From Niabella beijingensis (lineage in GTDB: Bacteria; Bacteroidota; Bacteroidia; Chitinophagales; Chitinophagaceae), in contig NZ_JAIQDI010000002.1 in NCBI RefSeq assembly GCF_020034665.1, forward strand, positions 868,001 to 932,000: 64,000 nt of DNA, written 5' to 3'. A program made the position numbers and the translations under genes. The first letter of the stretch is position 1. Every line of letters starts with the position of its first letter. The notes beneath the pieces are model-generated. The model was not told the origin of the DNA. It worked only from the letters and a program-made list of their open reading frames with translations, and ran no database searches. Below are positions 55,703-64,000 of this stretch, in pieces.

Positions 55703-55891
55703 TTATAATGCAAATGCAACTGCGATCAGCATCGCTGCAGATACGATCAGCAATAGCGCAAAAAATACGATAAAGCCCGCGTTCTTCCCCAGTTTTATCA
55801 GTGTATTGTCTGCCGGCTTCACCGGGAGAATGCTTTCCCGTAGCTTTCTGTAAAACGATTTTTGTTCTTCCGGCCGGGTTGTCTGCTCCAT
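55703..55891 (-). CDS. Small single-pass membrane protein
   Basis: 62 residues: a charged N-terminal half (RPEEQKSFYRKLRESILPVKPADN) and one C-terminal transmembrane helix (GFIVFFALLLIVSAAMLIAVAFA). No family is recognised. It is divergent from the TetR gene and its promoter carries a -7 element inside an operator half-palindrome, so it is probably the target that TetR represses together with the following gene. Confidence 0.65.
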   Translation of the reverse strand: MEQTTRPEEQKSFYRKLRESILPVKPADNTLIKLGKNAGFIVFFALLLIVSAAMLIAVAFAL

Positions 55892-55906
55892 AAGTAGATG
55901 AAAATT

Positions 55907-55957
55907 TAGAACAAATGTACTAATTTATCTCTGTTTAGAACAAATGTTCTATTTTTG
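55907..55957. promoter_or_regulatory. Divergent TetR-type operators and promoters
   Basis: Two related palindromes: TAGAACAAATGTACTA (55907-55922) and the near-perfect TAGAACAAATGTTCTA (55936-55951). The first contains, on the minus strand, TACATTTG, the -7 of the small membrane protein gene. The second overlaps TATTTTTG (55950-55957), the -7 of tetR. Both fit autorepression and repression of the divergent genes. Confidence 0.8.
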
Positions 55958-55960
55958 ACT

Positions 55961-56545
55961 ATGGATACCAGGGAAAAAATATTGCAGGCTGCCCTTGCAT
56001 TGTACAACCAGCAGGGCATCCGCACCATTACGACACGGCATATAGCGGCACATCTTAACATAAGTCCGGGCAACCTCCATTATCATTTCAAGCATACGGA
56101 TGATATCATCCGGTCGCTTTACGGGAAACTGGCGGAAGCATTTGATGCCGAGCTGCAAAAAACAGCAGCCCTGGAAACGGTGGATATGGATACGATCGGG
56201 GAACTGTCGGTCCGTTCCTTCCGGCTGGTGTTCCGCTACCGGTTCCTGTTCCTGCATTTTGTGGAGATCGCCTGGCGTATTCCATGGATCCGGGAGCATT
56301 ACCATGGCCTGACCCAACGCAGGACCCGGGAGTTTATCCGGATCTTCCGGCGGATGATCCGGAGCGGGGTGTTCCGGCAGGATCTTCCGGATAAGATCTG
56401 GCCGGCCCTGGTGAAGCAGCTTTTTATCGTGGCCGACTTCTGGCTTTCAAATAACGAACTGACGGAACGGCTGTCGGAAAAAAAAGCAATGGTGGCATAT
56501 AAAAAGACCTTTTACATGATGTTCCTTCCTTTTCTGAACCCTTAA
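55961..56545 (+). CDS. TetR/AcrR family transcriptional regulator
   Basis: 194 residues from ATG 55961. N-terminal helix-turn-helix: TREKILQAALALYNQQGIRTITTRHIAAHLNISPGNLHYHFKHTDDIIRSLY. The C-terminal ligand domain is divergent. The -7 element TATTTTTG ends only 3 bases before the ATG, so the mRNA is probably leaderless. Two palindromic operators lie between it and the divergent small membrane protein gene. Ligand unknown. Confidence 0.9.
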   Translation: MDTREKILQAALALYNQQGIRTITTRHIAAHLNISPGNLHYHFKHTDDIIRSLYGKLAEAFDAELQKTAALETVDMDTIGELSVRSFRLVFRYRFLFLHFVEIAWRIPWIREHYHGLTQRRTREFIRIFRRMIRSGVFRQDLPDKIWPALVKQLFIVADFWLSNNELTERLSEKKAMVAYKKTFYMMFLPFLNP

Positions 56546-56688
56546 TGCCGGCAATGACCGGGACCCGGCGCAGGTGGTTGCACCTGTTCCGGCAGCTTCG
56601 CCGGCGAACGAATCCGGCCCTGCCGAAATATCCACATCCCGCCCGCGGAATGTGGGGAAGCCGTTTATCCGGGTAAACCTTTTCCCGC

Positions 56689-56696
56689 TATTTTTG
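56689..56696 (+). promoter_or_regulatory. -7 promoter element of trxB
   Basis: TATTTTTG, 20 bases before the ATG; a TTTA about 21 bases upstream may be the partner. Confidence 0.5.
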
Positions 56697-56716
56697 TAAT
56701 TATTCAAATCGTTTAT

Positions 56717-57667
56717 ATGACACAGGAAACAGGAGCAGAAAGAGTTAAATGTTTAATTATAGGTTCGGGACCGGCGGGGTATACGGCGGCAGTTTATGCC
56801 TCCCGCGCTAATCTCAGTCCCGTTTTATACCAGGGGATCCAACCGGGAGGACAGCTGACCATTACTACTGAAGTGGAAAACTACCCCGGTTATCCGGACG
56901 GGATCCAGGGGCCGGAAATGATGATCGACTTTGAAAAACAGGCAAAAAGAATGGGAGCGGATATCCGTTTCGGGATCGCTACTAAAGTTGATTTTTCAGG
57001 TCTTCCGCATAAGGTCTGGATCGACGATGAAAAACTGATCGAGGCCGATGCCGTTATCATCTCAACCGGGGCCTCGGCCAAATGGCTGGGCCTGTCCAGC
57101 GAAGAGCGCCTGAATGGCTTTGGGGTGAGTGCCTGTGCCGTTTGTGATGGCTTCTTCTTCCGTGGTAAGGAGGTGGCGATTGTAGGCGCCGGGGATACGG
57201 CTGCTGAAGAAGCCCTGTACCTCTCAAAGCTTTGTACCACCGTGCACATGCTGGTGCGCAAAAGCGAGATGCGGGCCTCAAAAGTAATGCAGGACCGGGT
57301 TTTTAAAACGCCCAATATCATCGTGTACTTTAATACAGAAACCGAAGAAGTGCTGGGGGATAAGACGGTGAGCGGGGTACGGGTAAAGAATAACCAGACC
57401 GGTGCCACGCAGGAAATTCCGGTGAGCGGGTTTTTTGTGGCGATCGGGCATGAGCCCAATTCTGCGATCTTTAAAGATTTTCTGGATATGGATGAAGCCG
57501 GCTATATAAAGACCATCCCGGGTACCTCCAAAACCAATGTAGAAGGGGTTTTTGCTTCAGGTGATGTACAGGATAAGATCTACCGGCAGGCGGTTACAGC
57601 TGCCGGCAGCGGTTGTATGGCCGCACTGGATGCAGAACGCTACCTGGGAGAAAAAGGGATCCATTAA
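56717..57667 (+). CDS. trxB: Thioredoxin-disulfide reductase
   Basis: 316 residues. FAD motif GSGPAGYTAAVYA at 17-29, the redox-active CAVC (C140, C143) in SACAVCDGFF, the NAD(P)H motif GAGDTAAEEALYL, and the C-terminal FAD signature EGVFASGDVQD. It reduces thioredoxin with NADPH. A terminator-like hairpin follows. Confidence 0.95.
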   Translation: MTQETGAERVKCLIIGSGPAGYTAAVYASRANLSPVLYQGIQPGGQLTITTEVENYPGYPDGIQGPEMMIDFEKQAKRMGADIRFGIATKVDFSGLPHKVWIDDEKLIEADAVIISTGASAKWLGLSSEERLNGFGVSACAVCDGFFFRGKEVAIVGAGDTAAEEALYLSKLCTTVHMLVRKSEMRASKVMQDRVFKTPNIIVYFNTETEEVLGDKTVSGVRVKNNQTGATQEIPVSGFFVAIGHEPNSAIFKDFLDMDEAGYIKTIPGTSKTNVEGVFASGDVQDKIYRQAVTAAGSGCMAALDAERYLGEKGIH

Positions 57668-57690
57668 CCGCTGATAGTTTTAAAAATAGT

Positions 57691-57733
57691 GCCGGGCTGC
57701 TGTTCTGAATAACGGCTTCCCGGCATTAAATAT
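57691..57733 (+). terminator. trxB terminator
   Basis: GCCGGG pairs with CCCGGC (inner CTGTT/AACGG with G-U), then TTAAATATTTTATTT. Confidence 0.7.
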
Positions 57734-57763
57734 TTTATTTCCAAACCCGTTTAAGGTTTTCTG

Positions 57764-58126
57764 ATGGCGCAACTGATCACGATCCACCTGGAACAGCTCC
57801 GTTTTTTTGCCTACCATGGCTTATACAAGGAGGAACGAAAAACAGGGAATGCATTTGAAATGAACGTGGAAATTTCCTTTCCAAAAAACGAAGGCATTAT
57901 TGCACACCTTAATGAAACCCTCAACTATGCTTCCGTGTATGCACTGGTAAAGGATGAGATGCAACGCCCCCGGGAACTGCTGGAAACATTTCTTACCGAA
58001 CTGGCTGAGACATTAAAAGAGACTTTCCCGGAGATCTCTCGGATCAGAATGAGCTTATACAAACTTACGGTTCCCATAGAAGGATTTACCGGAAAGATCG
58101 GTGTGGCGCTGGAGCGCGATTTCTAG
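57764..58126 (+). CDS. folB: Dihydroneopterin aldolase
   Basis: 120 residues, the usual size. FFAYHGLYKEERKTGNAFEMNVEIS at the N-terminus matches the FolB active-site region (Glu21 and Tyr/His region). LNYASVYALVKDEM and RIRMSLYKLTVPIEG are typical. It converts dihydroneopterin in folate synthesis. No folK or folE neighbour is seen. Confidence 0.9.
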   Translation: MAQLITIHLEQLRFFAYHGLYKEERKTGNAFEMNVEISFPKNEGIIAHLNETLNYASVYALVKDEMQRPRELLETFLTELAETLKETFPEISRIRMSLYKLTVPIEGFTGKIGVALERDF

Positions 58127-58172
58127 TAGTTTGCAAACCGGTCTGTTTGGAATTATTTCCCCGATCCTGCTT

Positions 58173-58664
58173 TCAGCCCAGGTCTTCTTCACTGAACGCC
58201 AGTGGCAGCAGGTCTTTGATCGTGCTGATGATATAGACCGGCCCTTCCATGCCGGATAATAAAAGACGGATGGGTGTGCCGGACCGTTTTTCATATTCAG
58301 ATAAGGCCTGGCGGCACATGCCACAGGGAGAGATAGGATGGCTGCTATCGCCGTTGAGCGAATGATAGGTGACTGCCAGTGTCAGGATCGGTTCATCCGT
58401 ATATTGGGTGCCGACAGTGGCCAGTAAGGCCCGTTCTGCGCAGATGCCGACGGGATAGGAAGCGTTCTCCTGGTTGGAACCCACCACCGTTTTTCCATTG
58501 GCCAGTTTTGCCGCACAGGCCACATTAAATTTTGAATAAGGGGCATAGGCCTTTTTGGTGGTTTTACGGGCCAGCTGCAATAATGCGGCATCGGCTTCCG
58601 CCAGTCCGGTGGCGTCTGCTACTACCTTATATGAGAACTGAAACTTCTTTTCCTTCATATCCAT
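58173..58664 (-). CDS. cdd: Cytidine deaminase
   Basis: 163 residues, slightly long for the tetrameric type. The zinc motif is C75-A-E77 (YPVGICAERAL) and C114/C117 (PCGMCRQAL), as in the CDD family. It deaminates cytidine and deoxycytidine in pyrimidine salvage. An N-terminal extension of about 25 residues precedes the core. Convergent with folB. Confidence 0.92.
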   Translation of the reverse strand: MDMKEKKFQFSYKVVADATGLAEADAALLQLARKTTKKAYAPYSKFNVACAAKLANGKTVVGSNQENASYPVGICAERALLATVGTQYTDEPILTLAVTYHSLNGDSSHPISPCGMCRQALSEYEKRSGTPIRLLLSGMEGPVYIISTIKDLLPLAFSEEDLG

Positions 58665-58739
58665 TCTTGTTTAACCGCTTCCCTCAGGGGGGATTAAAGG
58701 TACTACTTATCAGCCGGAATCAGAAAGACACTGCTGATT

Positions 58740-61301
58740 TTAACGAATGAGCGATTGCGCCCTTCTCAGCTGATCGGTGCTTTGCAGCACTTTTGCTTTC
58801 AGACTGGGCGATAGGGATTGCTGCTTTAAAAAGGTGGTGACGATGTGATAGGCCGATGCCGACTGATAACTGCCAAAGCTCGACTGCAGCCAGTTCCCCG
58901 GGAAAAAGATGTCGCCGGTCTGCTGGATCTCCGGCAGCAATTCCAGTGTTTTTTGGAGGTACTTTTCGGCAGAGGGCTGCCGGAGCGGATGATGCAGATA
59001 GGAGAGCGCCATTCCTGCCGCAGATTCGTTGGAACGGTTTTCCTTTTTCTGCAGGCCGTTGAAGAACTGGTCGCGGACTGCCGCGTTCCACGACAAGGCG
59101 GGCAGGATGATGCGGAACCGTTTGATGCGGTCGGGATCCTTGATACGCTGCAACTGCTGGTTCAGTATATGGTCTCCGTTCCTGCTTCTTAAGGCGAGTG
59201 CAAACGCCAGACCGGTATAGTCTTCTTCTTTTAATACCACGGATGATGGTGGATCCTGGCTGTACCAGATCCCGTAAAGCCTGGAGGTGGCCGCTTCCGT
59301 TCCGAATACGTTCTGATAACACCCGAAGAGGATCTTTTTATTGTTGGGATTCTTTTGCTGCTGAAGGGCATCCCATATGCTGTTCTCGAGTTGAGTGGTC
59401 CACTGTCCGCGCTGCTGCCGCGACATAAAGTTCCAGTAGATGGATCCGGTGTAGGCCGTCAGCAGCCGCAGGTTCAGCTCCACTGTTTCCTTGTTCAGAC
59501 CGGATGCAAAAAGCCGGAGCAGCTGTTCAGGCGTATTGTAGCGGCCGTTCAGCATGTTCTCATACAGTGAAATATAGGCGGAGGCGCGGCTTACATAATT
59601 ATCGATGGAAAAAAGATGTGCCTGCATGGCAGTGTCTACCGGCCACACACCGTAGCCCTTCCCGGAGGCATTGAACTGGATGAACAACGGACGTTTACGT
59701 TCGGCCGCACGAGGCACCTGCTGCGCTGCCAGGCTGTCCTGGAGCGTTATGGTACGTACCAGCCCTTTATAATAAAAGCTGATGTCAAAACGCTGCGGCC
59801 AGACCCGGCTGGTGCCGGATTCGGGCTTTTGAAAAACAGTAAAGCCGGTAATCTGGCTGGTCGCGGTATCATAATCTGTTTTATAATCGAATACCGGTCT
59901 TCCCGGCTCGTTTACCCAAACGGCATTCCAGGCCTGCAGATCAGTTGGTGTATGGCGGTCCAGGATCCGGATCAGATCCGGCCAGGAAGCATTCTTATAC
60001 GCATACGTTTTTAAATATTCCCGTACTCCTTTCTGAAAATCGGCCGTGCCCATCACTTCCTCAAGCTGCCGCATCATCACCGGTGACTTATGATAAATGA
60101 TGCTGCCGTATAATGTTCCCGCATTTTCAAGATTATCCAGCGGCTGCCGGATGGGATTGGCACCGGTGGTACGGTCGACCGCATAGGCCGGAGGCAGATG
60201 ATCCGTCAGGAATTTAAGAGCGAATCCCTCTTCATGACCCGGAACGGAGTTCGCCTTGTCGGCCATAAAGTTGGCAAAGACCTCTTTCATCCATACATCA
60301 GAGAACCAATCCATGGTCACCAGGTCTCCAAACCACATATGCGCCACTTCGTGGGCCAGCAGCTGTGCACGGCTGTTGAGCTGCCCTTCGGTGGCATCTT
60401 TTGTCAGGAACAGCGTGGAAGCCTGGAGTAATATCGCCCCCGGATGCTCCATCCCGCCAAACTGGAAATCGGGAATGGCAACAAAGCCATGCTTCTGAAA
60501 AGGGTAGGCAATACCGATCCACTGTTCATTAAAGACCACCATCTTTTTATACAGATCAAAGATCGCATCCCTGCTGGCGGCAACTTTTTCCCGGTCGGTC
60601 TCGCGGTAGAAAAATTCAATGGAATCATTCCGCCATTTTTCTTTAGCAACCTGGAACCTGCCCGCAGCAAAAGAAAAAAGATAGGTGCTGATGGTATCCG
60701 ATGGGGCAAAACGCAGGGTCTTACCCGTGCCGGAAATGGCGGAGTCCTGCAACCTGCCATTGGCAATAGCTACCCAGTCTGCAGGAACAGTGAGGGTCAG
60801 ATTAAAAACAGCCTTCAGATCCGGCTGGTCAAAGCAGGGGAAGACCGTCCGTGCCCTGTCCGGTACAAAAAGTGTATACAGAAAATCATCGCGCCGGTTC
60901 AACGCGCTGTTGCCCGCCGTAAACTCGATCCGGATGCTGTTCCGGCCTTTTTTCAGATCGCCGGGGCCGATAAGGAGGTGCTCATTGCGGAAACGGAGCG
61001 GCACCTCTTTGCCATTGACGGCAAGCTTTTTCAATGCGCCTGCATTCTCTTTAAAATCGAGATAAAGGGTTTGTGTTTTAGTTCCGGTATAATTAAAAGA
61101 GATGGTTTCTTTTGCAGCGATCGGCGCTTGTTTTTGTGCCGGGATATTAAATTCAAGATCATAATGGATGGCATGCAGCACCGCTTTCCGGGAAGCAGCC
61201 AGCGAATCGGATACTCCGGAGCTTACAGCCGGTTCCGGCCTGGTTTTACAGGCAACCGCACAGCAGGCTAACAAAAAAAAGAGGACCGGTTTCCATTTCA
61301 T
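58740..61301 (-). CDS. M1 family aminopeptidase, predicted lipoprotein
   Basis: 853 residues. Zinc motif H317-E318-x-x-H321 with the second Glu at E340 (WMKEVFANFM); substrate-binding GGMEH at 282-286, the M1 GAMEN-like motif; Tyr near 406 probable. The signal ends in a lipobox (AVAC, Cys18), so it is a predicted envelope lipoprotein aminopeptidase. The long C-terminal helical domain of M1 enzymes is present. Cleaves N-terminal residues from peptides, presumably in the periplasm or on the surface. It precedes cdd on the same strand with a 75-base gap. Confidence 0.92.
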   Translation of the reverse strand: MKWKPVLFFLLACCAVACKTRPEPAVSSGVSDSLAASRKAVLHAIHYDLEFNIPAQKQAPIAAKETISFNYTGTKTQTLYLDFKENAGALKKLAVNGKEVPLRFRNEHLLIGPGDLKKGRNSIRIEFTAGNSALNRRDDFLYTLFVPDRARTVFPCFDQPDLKAVFNLTLTVPADWVAIANGRLQDSAISGTGKTLRFAPSDTISTYLFSFAAGRFQVAKEKWRNDSIEFFYRETDREKVAASRDAIFDLYKKMVVFNEQWIGIAYPFQKHGFVAIPDFQFGGMEHPGAILLQASTLFLTKDATEGQLNSRAQLLAHEVAHMWFGDLVTMDWFSDVWMKEVFANFMADKANSVPGHEEGFALKFLTDHLPPAYAVDRTTGANPIRQPLDNLENAGTLYGSIIYHKSPVMMRQLEEVMGTADFQKGVREYLKTYAYKNASWPDLIRILDRHTPTDLQAWNAVWVNEPGRPVFDYKTDYDTATSQITGFTVFQKPESGTSRVWPQRFDISFYYKGLVRTITLQDSLAAQQVPRAAERKRPLFIQFNASGKGYGVWPVDTAMQAHLFSIDNYVSRASAYISLYENMLNGRYNTPEQLLRLFASGLNKETVELNLRLLTAYTGSIYWNFMSRQQRGQWTTQLENSIWDALQQQKNPNNKKILFGCYQNVFGTEAATSRLYGIWYSQDPPSSVVLKEEDYTGLAFALALRSRNGDHILNQQLQRIKDPDRIKRFRIILPALSWNAAVRDQFFNGLQKKENRSNESAAGMALSYLHHPLRQPSAEKYLQKTLELLPEIQQTGDIFFPGNWLQSSFGSYQSASAYHIVTTFLKQQSLSPSLKAKVLQSTDQLRRAQSLIR

Positions 61302-61485
61302 GTGTGCAAAGATATAAGGAAAGACCCGTTGCCGCTGAAGCAGTTCCGGCCGTTGCCCCGGCCGATTTGGGAACGGTAATCTGATCCAGGAGGTTGAAAT
61401 CCCGGCTTTTAGGTTGTTTTTTCAGCACCCGGCAGCGGCCCGGGTTGCTGCAAGGGGATTATCGGCCCATTTCAGCAGCATGTTG

Positions 61486-61493
61486 TACCTTTG
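61486..61493 (+). promoter_or_regulatory. -7 promoter element of rimO
   Basis: TACCTTTG followed by CAGC, 25 bases before the TTG start. No good -33 partner. Confidence 0.5.
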
Positions 61494-61518
61494 CAGCTTC
61501 TAAAATCAAAATTCCGGT

Positions 61519-62829
61519 TTGAAAGCAAGAACATTAAAGAAAGATAAAGTAAACATCATCACCCTGGGCTGCAGTAAGAACATGGTGGACAGCGAAGTGC
61601 TGAGCGGTCAGTTACAGGCCAATGCTATTGATGTGGTGCACGAGAATAAAAAATTTGATCACAATATCGTGGTGGTAAATACCTGTGGCTTTATTGACAA
61701 GGCAAAGGAAGAAAGCATCAATACAATCCTGGAGCAGGTGGAATTTAAAAAACGCGGCCGGCTGGATAAGGTATATGTTACCGGTTGTTTGAGCGAACGC
61801 TACAGGAACAATCTTGAAACGGAGATCCCCGAAGTGGATGCGTTCTTTGGAACAATGGAGCTGCCGCTGATCCTTAAACAATTTGAAGCCGATTATAAAA
61901 CAGAGCTGCTGGGTGAGCGCCTGCTGGCCACCCCCAAACATTATGCTTACCTTAAAATATCCGAGGGATGCAACCGTACCTGTTCTTTTTGTGCCATTCC
62001 GCTTATGCGGGGTAAACATGTAAGTAAAACCATAGAACAGGTGGTAGCCGAAGCAGAAGGGCTGGTGAAAAAAGGTGTGAAGGAGATCATGCTTATTGCA
62101 CAGGAGCTTACCTATTACGGGCTGGACATCTATAAAAAGCGCACGTTGCCGGATCTGCTCAACCGGCTGGCGGATATCCCCGGACTGGAATGGATCCGGC
62201 TGCACTATGCGTATCCCACCAAATTCCCGCTGGAGATCCTGGACGTAATGCGGCAGCGCGATAATATCTGTAATTACCTGGATATGCCGTTGCAACATGC
62301 GGCTGACAATATGCTCCAGGCGATGAAGCGGCAGATCACCCGTACCGAAATGGAAGAGCTGGTAAGCGCGATCCGGGAAAAGGTTCCCGGTATTTGTTTG
62401 CGTACCACACTGATCGCCGGTTTCCCGGGAGAAACACCGGATGATATAGAAGAACTGAAACAGTTCCTGGCGAAAGAGCGCTTCGATCGGGTGGGTATTT
62501 TTACCTATTCTCATGAAGAAGATACTTCGGCGTTTAAACTGGCAGACACGATATCCCAGGAAGAAAAGGAGCGCCGGGCGCAGGAGGTTATGGAATTTCA
62601 GCAGGAGATCTCCTATGAACTGAACCAGGAAAAGATTGGAAAAACCTTTAAGACCCTGATCGATAAAAAAGAGGCAGGGCGTTATATCGGCCGTACCGAA
62701 TTTGACAGTGTTGAAGTGGACAATGAAGTGATCATTACCGGAACTGCTCCGTTGAAAATCGGAGAATTTTATAATGTGAAAATTGAAAAGGCATACGATT
62801 ATGACCTGGAAGGCGTTGTGGTAAAATGA
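61519..62829 (+). CDS. rimO: Ribosomal protein S12 methylthiotransferase
   Basis: 436 residues. The start is a TTG codon (61519), chosen because the product then begins MKARTLKKDKVNIITLGCSK; the first ATG in frame is after the first Fe-S cysteine. N-terminal cluster ligands C18, C56 and C90; radical-SAM C151-x3-C155-x2-C158 (SEGCNRTCSFCAIP). The C-terminal TRAM-type domain ends the protein. It methylthiolates Asp88 of ribosomal protein S12, using SAM (made by metK in this window) and SUF-built clusters. A hairpin terminator follows. Confidence 0.95.
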   Translation: MKARTLKKDKVNIITLGCSKNMVDSEVLSGQLQANAIDVVHENKKFDHNIVVVNTCGFIDKAKEESINTILEQVEFKKRGRLDKVYVTGCLSERYRNNLETEIPEVDAFFGTMELPLILKQFEADYKTELLGERLLATPKHYAYLKISEGCNRTCSFCAIPLMRGKHVSKTIEQVVAEAEGLVKKGVKEIMLIAQELTYYGLDIYKKRTLPDLLNRLADIPGLEWIRLHYAYPTKFPLEILDVMRQRDNICNYLDMPLQHAADNMLQAMKRQITRTEMEELVSAIREKVPGICLRTTLIAGFPGETPDDIEELKQFLAKERFDRVGIFTYSHEEDTSAFKLADTISQEEKERRAQEVMEFQQEISYELNQEKIGKTFKTLIDKKEAGRYIGRTEFDSVEVDNEVIITGTAPLKIGEFYNVKIEKAYDYDLEGVVVK

Positions 62830-62852
62830 GAAATATAAAATAGTAAAGAAGC

Positions 62853-62882
62853 AATGGAGGCATTTAGATGCCTCCATTTTAA
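62853..62882 (+). terminator. rimO terminator
   Basis: AATGGAGGCAT pairs with ATGCCTCCATT, loop TTAG, followed by TTTAATT; 24 bases after the stop. Confidence 0.9.
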
Positions 62883-63380
62883 TTGGTCTTCTTTCCTAAA
62901 ATAAAGGCCCGGCATTTGCTGATCCATGATGGGTTACTGGGTTTATGGCTGCTGTTTTTCTCCGGAATATCCCGGTAAAGCACTGTGAAAATCCTGCCCA
63001 TCTGCGGGAGAAAATAATAATGACAGCCATCCTTTCTTTGTCTCCGGCAAATTTGCTTTTTCGATTAAGTATGGTTATTTTTAGATAATAAATTGCCGGT
63101 GAAAAAAATACGGTTGCAGGCAGTTTGCCAAATCGAAGATCAAGTGGGCATCTGGTTCTTTAAAGTGTTGTTCTGAAAAGCGTATAAGTTATTGCTCCCT
63201 GAGGGGTAATAAAAAAATGCAGCGGTGTAACGACGGTCTTCCCGGGAAAATTAATAATAAGGAAATATTACTGTTTTGAAGTTTTTGGATATTTGCGTTT
63301 CGTAAATGGATCCGGATAAACCGCAGTACCCGATACTTTAACAGGGGTCTAAACGTTATCATTCACTTTAAACCGAACTT
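62883..63380. other. Non-coding leader of the terminal TonB-dependent receptor gene
   Basis: No gene is seen in about 500 bases. It is A/T-rich from 63240 on. GATATTTG at 63288-63295 is one mismatch from the -7 element and would be the likeliest start of the next gene's transcript (a leader of about 80 bases). No palindromic operator stands out. Confidence 0.4.
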
Positions 63381-64000
63381 ATGATTCGATCAGCTATCAA
63401 AATCAGGCAATTCCTGCATTTTTTATTATTGGTAGTATGTGCTCACATTCACGTTGCCGGAGCTGCACAGAATAACAAAGAAATAAAAGGCCGGGTAATG
63501 GATGAAAACGGCAACCCGGTAGCCAATGCTACTGTTTTGGCAAAGAATAAAAGCACTTCCCAGACGGTTACCACACAAACCGATACCGCTGGTGTTTTTA
63601 CATACGACAACCTGGCCGTGGGGAATACATATTCATTTGTTGTTTCTCATGTGGGCTTTCAGACCCAGACAATTTCCAGGTATGACATCAATGCCGGCTC
63701 CAATGAGCCTTTGGTGATTCAATTACGATCAACCACGAATGATCTGAAGGAGGTGATCGTAACCGGACGTGCCGGTGCCCAGAACCGTACCAAACTGGAG
63801 ACGAGCTATTCTGTTACCTCCATAGGGTACAACGCGCTGAGCCTGCAGGCCCCTACAAGCGTCACCGAGGCGTTGAAATCAGTGCCGGGTTTTTGGGTGG
63901 AATCATCGGGTGGTGAGGGAAGTGGTAATGTACGTGCAAGAGGTGTTCCGGTAGATGGTTATGGATCCATACAATTGCTCGAAGACGGAGTACCTGTGCA
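63381..64000 (+). CDS. TonB-dependent receptor, N-terminal part
   Basis: The frame starts at ATG 63381 and runs off the window (about 206 residues visible). A long signal peptide (FLLLVVCAHIHVAGAAQ) is followed by a carboxypeptidase regulatory-like domain (KEIKGRVMDENGNPVANATV, about 34-120) and the beginning of the plug (VIVTGRAGAQNRTKLETSYS, EALKSVPGFWVESSGGEGSG). This architecture is typical of Bacteroidota TonB-dependent transporters. The ligand is unknown. A different receptor's C-terminal end is at the other edge of the window. Confidence 0.9.
   Translation, partial: MIRSAIKIRQFLHFLLLVVCAHIHVAGAAQNNKEIKGRVMDENGNPVANATVLAKNKSTSQTVTTQTDTAGVFTYDNLAVGNTYSFVVSHVGFQTQTISRYDINAGSNEPLVIQLRSTTNDLKEVIVTGRAGAQNRTKLETSYSVTSIGYNALSLQAPTSVTEALKSVPGFWVESSGGEGSGNVRARGVPVDGYGSIQLLEDGVPV

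Noticed and set aside
61612..62877. A 421-codon open frame on the minus strand opposite rimO
   Set aside because: It is fully antisense to a clear rimO gene, its residue composition is that of a shadow frame, and it has no start context.
1..64000. tRNA, rRNA or intact transposase genes
   Set aside because: Gaps were read for tRNA-like cloverleaf strings and transposase motifs and none was seen; a covariance search was not possible, so a missed RNA cannot be excluded.

Overview
The window looks like a chromosomal segment from a member of the Bacteroidota, most likely family Chitinophagaceae (Niabella or a close relative). This is inferred, not proven. The support is the recurrent -7 promoter element TAnnTTTG, sometimes with TTTG 19-20 bases upstream; TonB-dependent receptors; a DUF4270 lipoprotein next to a short glycogen-synthase-like gene; and a single SUF Fe-S operon without SufA. 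No rRNA, tRNA, CRISPR array, prophage or intact insertion sequence was seen.

Layout. 1-2519: the 3' end of a TonB-dependent receptor and a fasciclin lipoprotein. 2594-5833: an SDR dehydrogenase and a PhyH-type dioxygenase in one minus-strand unit, a possible small RNA, and an AraC regulator. 6880-15786: housekeeping genes (holA, metZ, OsmC, panC, a half-length glycogen-synthase-like protein, DUF4270, metK). 16050-20449: gyrA, a TPR protein and a tiny lipoprotein. 20594-27499 (minus): sufB, a four-helix-bundle gene, sufC, sufD, sufS, sufE, a MIP18-type SUF protein and an Rrf2 regulator with three cysteines. 27659-33380: a small beta-barrel protein, then a four-gene cluster (beta-propeller protein, ceramidase-like hydrolase, two overlapping amidohydrolases). 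33555-35665: an NfeD/flotillin pair. 35761-42388: Gfo/Idh/MocA oxidoreductase, DNA glycosylase, GSCFA protein, alcohol dehydrogenase and divergent galM/galK. 42749-45913: a divergent GH88 / heparinase II/III-like pair, which fits a lyase plus unsaturated uronyl hydrolase. 45971-49508: a frameshifted secreted protein, ribF, purM and a GC-hairpin tandem repeat array. 49590-57667: a lipoprotein ecotin, a sterol-desaturase-family protein, Tex, a GOB-like subclass B3 metallo-beta-lactamase, a TetR locus and trxB. 57764-64000: folB, cdd, an M1 peptidase, rimO and the 5' end of another TonB-dependent receptor.

Most noteworthy signals: (a) two distant promoters, one ahead of the PhyH/SDR unit and one ahead of the desaturase unit, carry nearly the same inverted repeat in the same position relative to -7, suggesting a shared regulator; (b) a tandem array of about 182-bp units, each with four short GC hairpins with three-base loops, with a diverged copy about 6 kb away; (c) the four-helix-bundle gene inside the suf operon, flanked by inverted low-complexity repeats, and a 31-base-arm hairpin between sufC and sufD; (d) a metallo-beta-lactamase with the Gln and Met substitutions typical of GOB enzymes; (e) several genes whose -7 element lies 3-4 bases before the start codon, predicting leaderless mRNAs; (f) a one-base frameshift at a homopolymer. 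I found no obvious complete new defence or mobile system.
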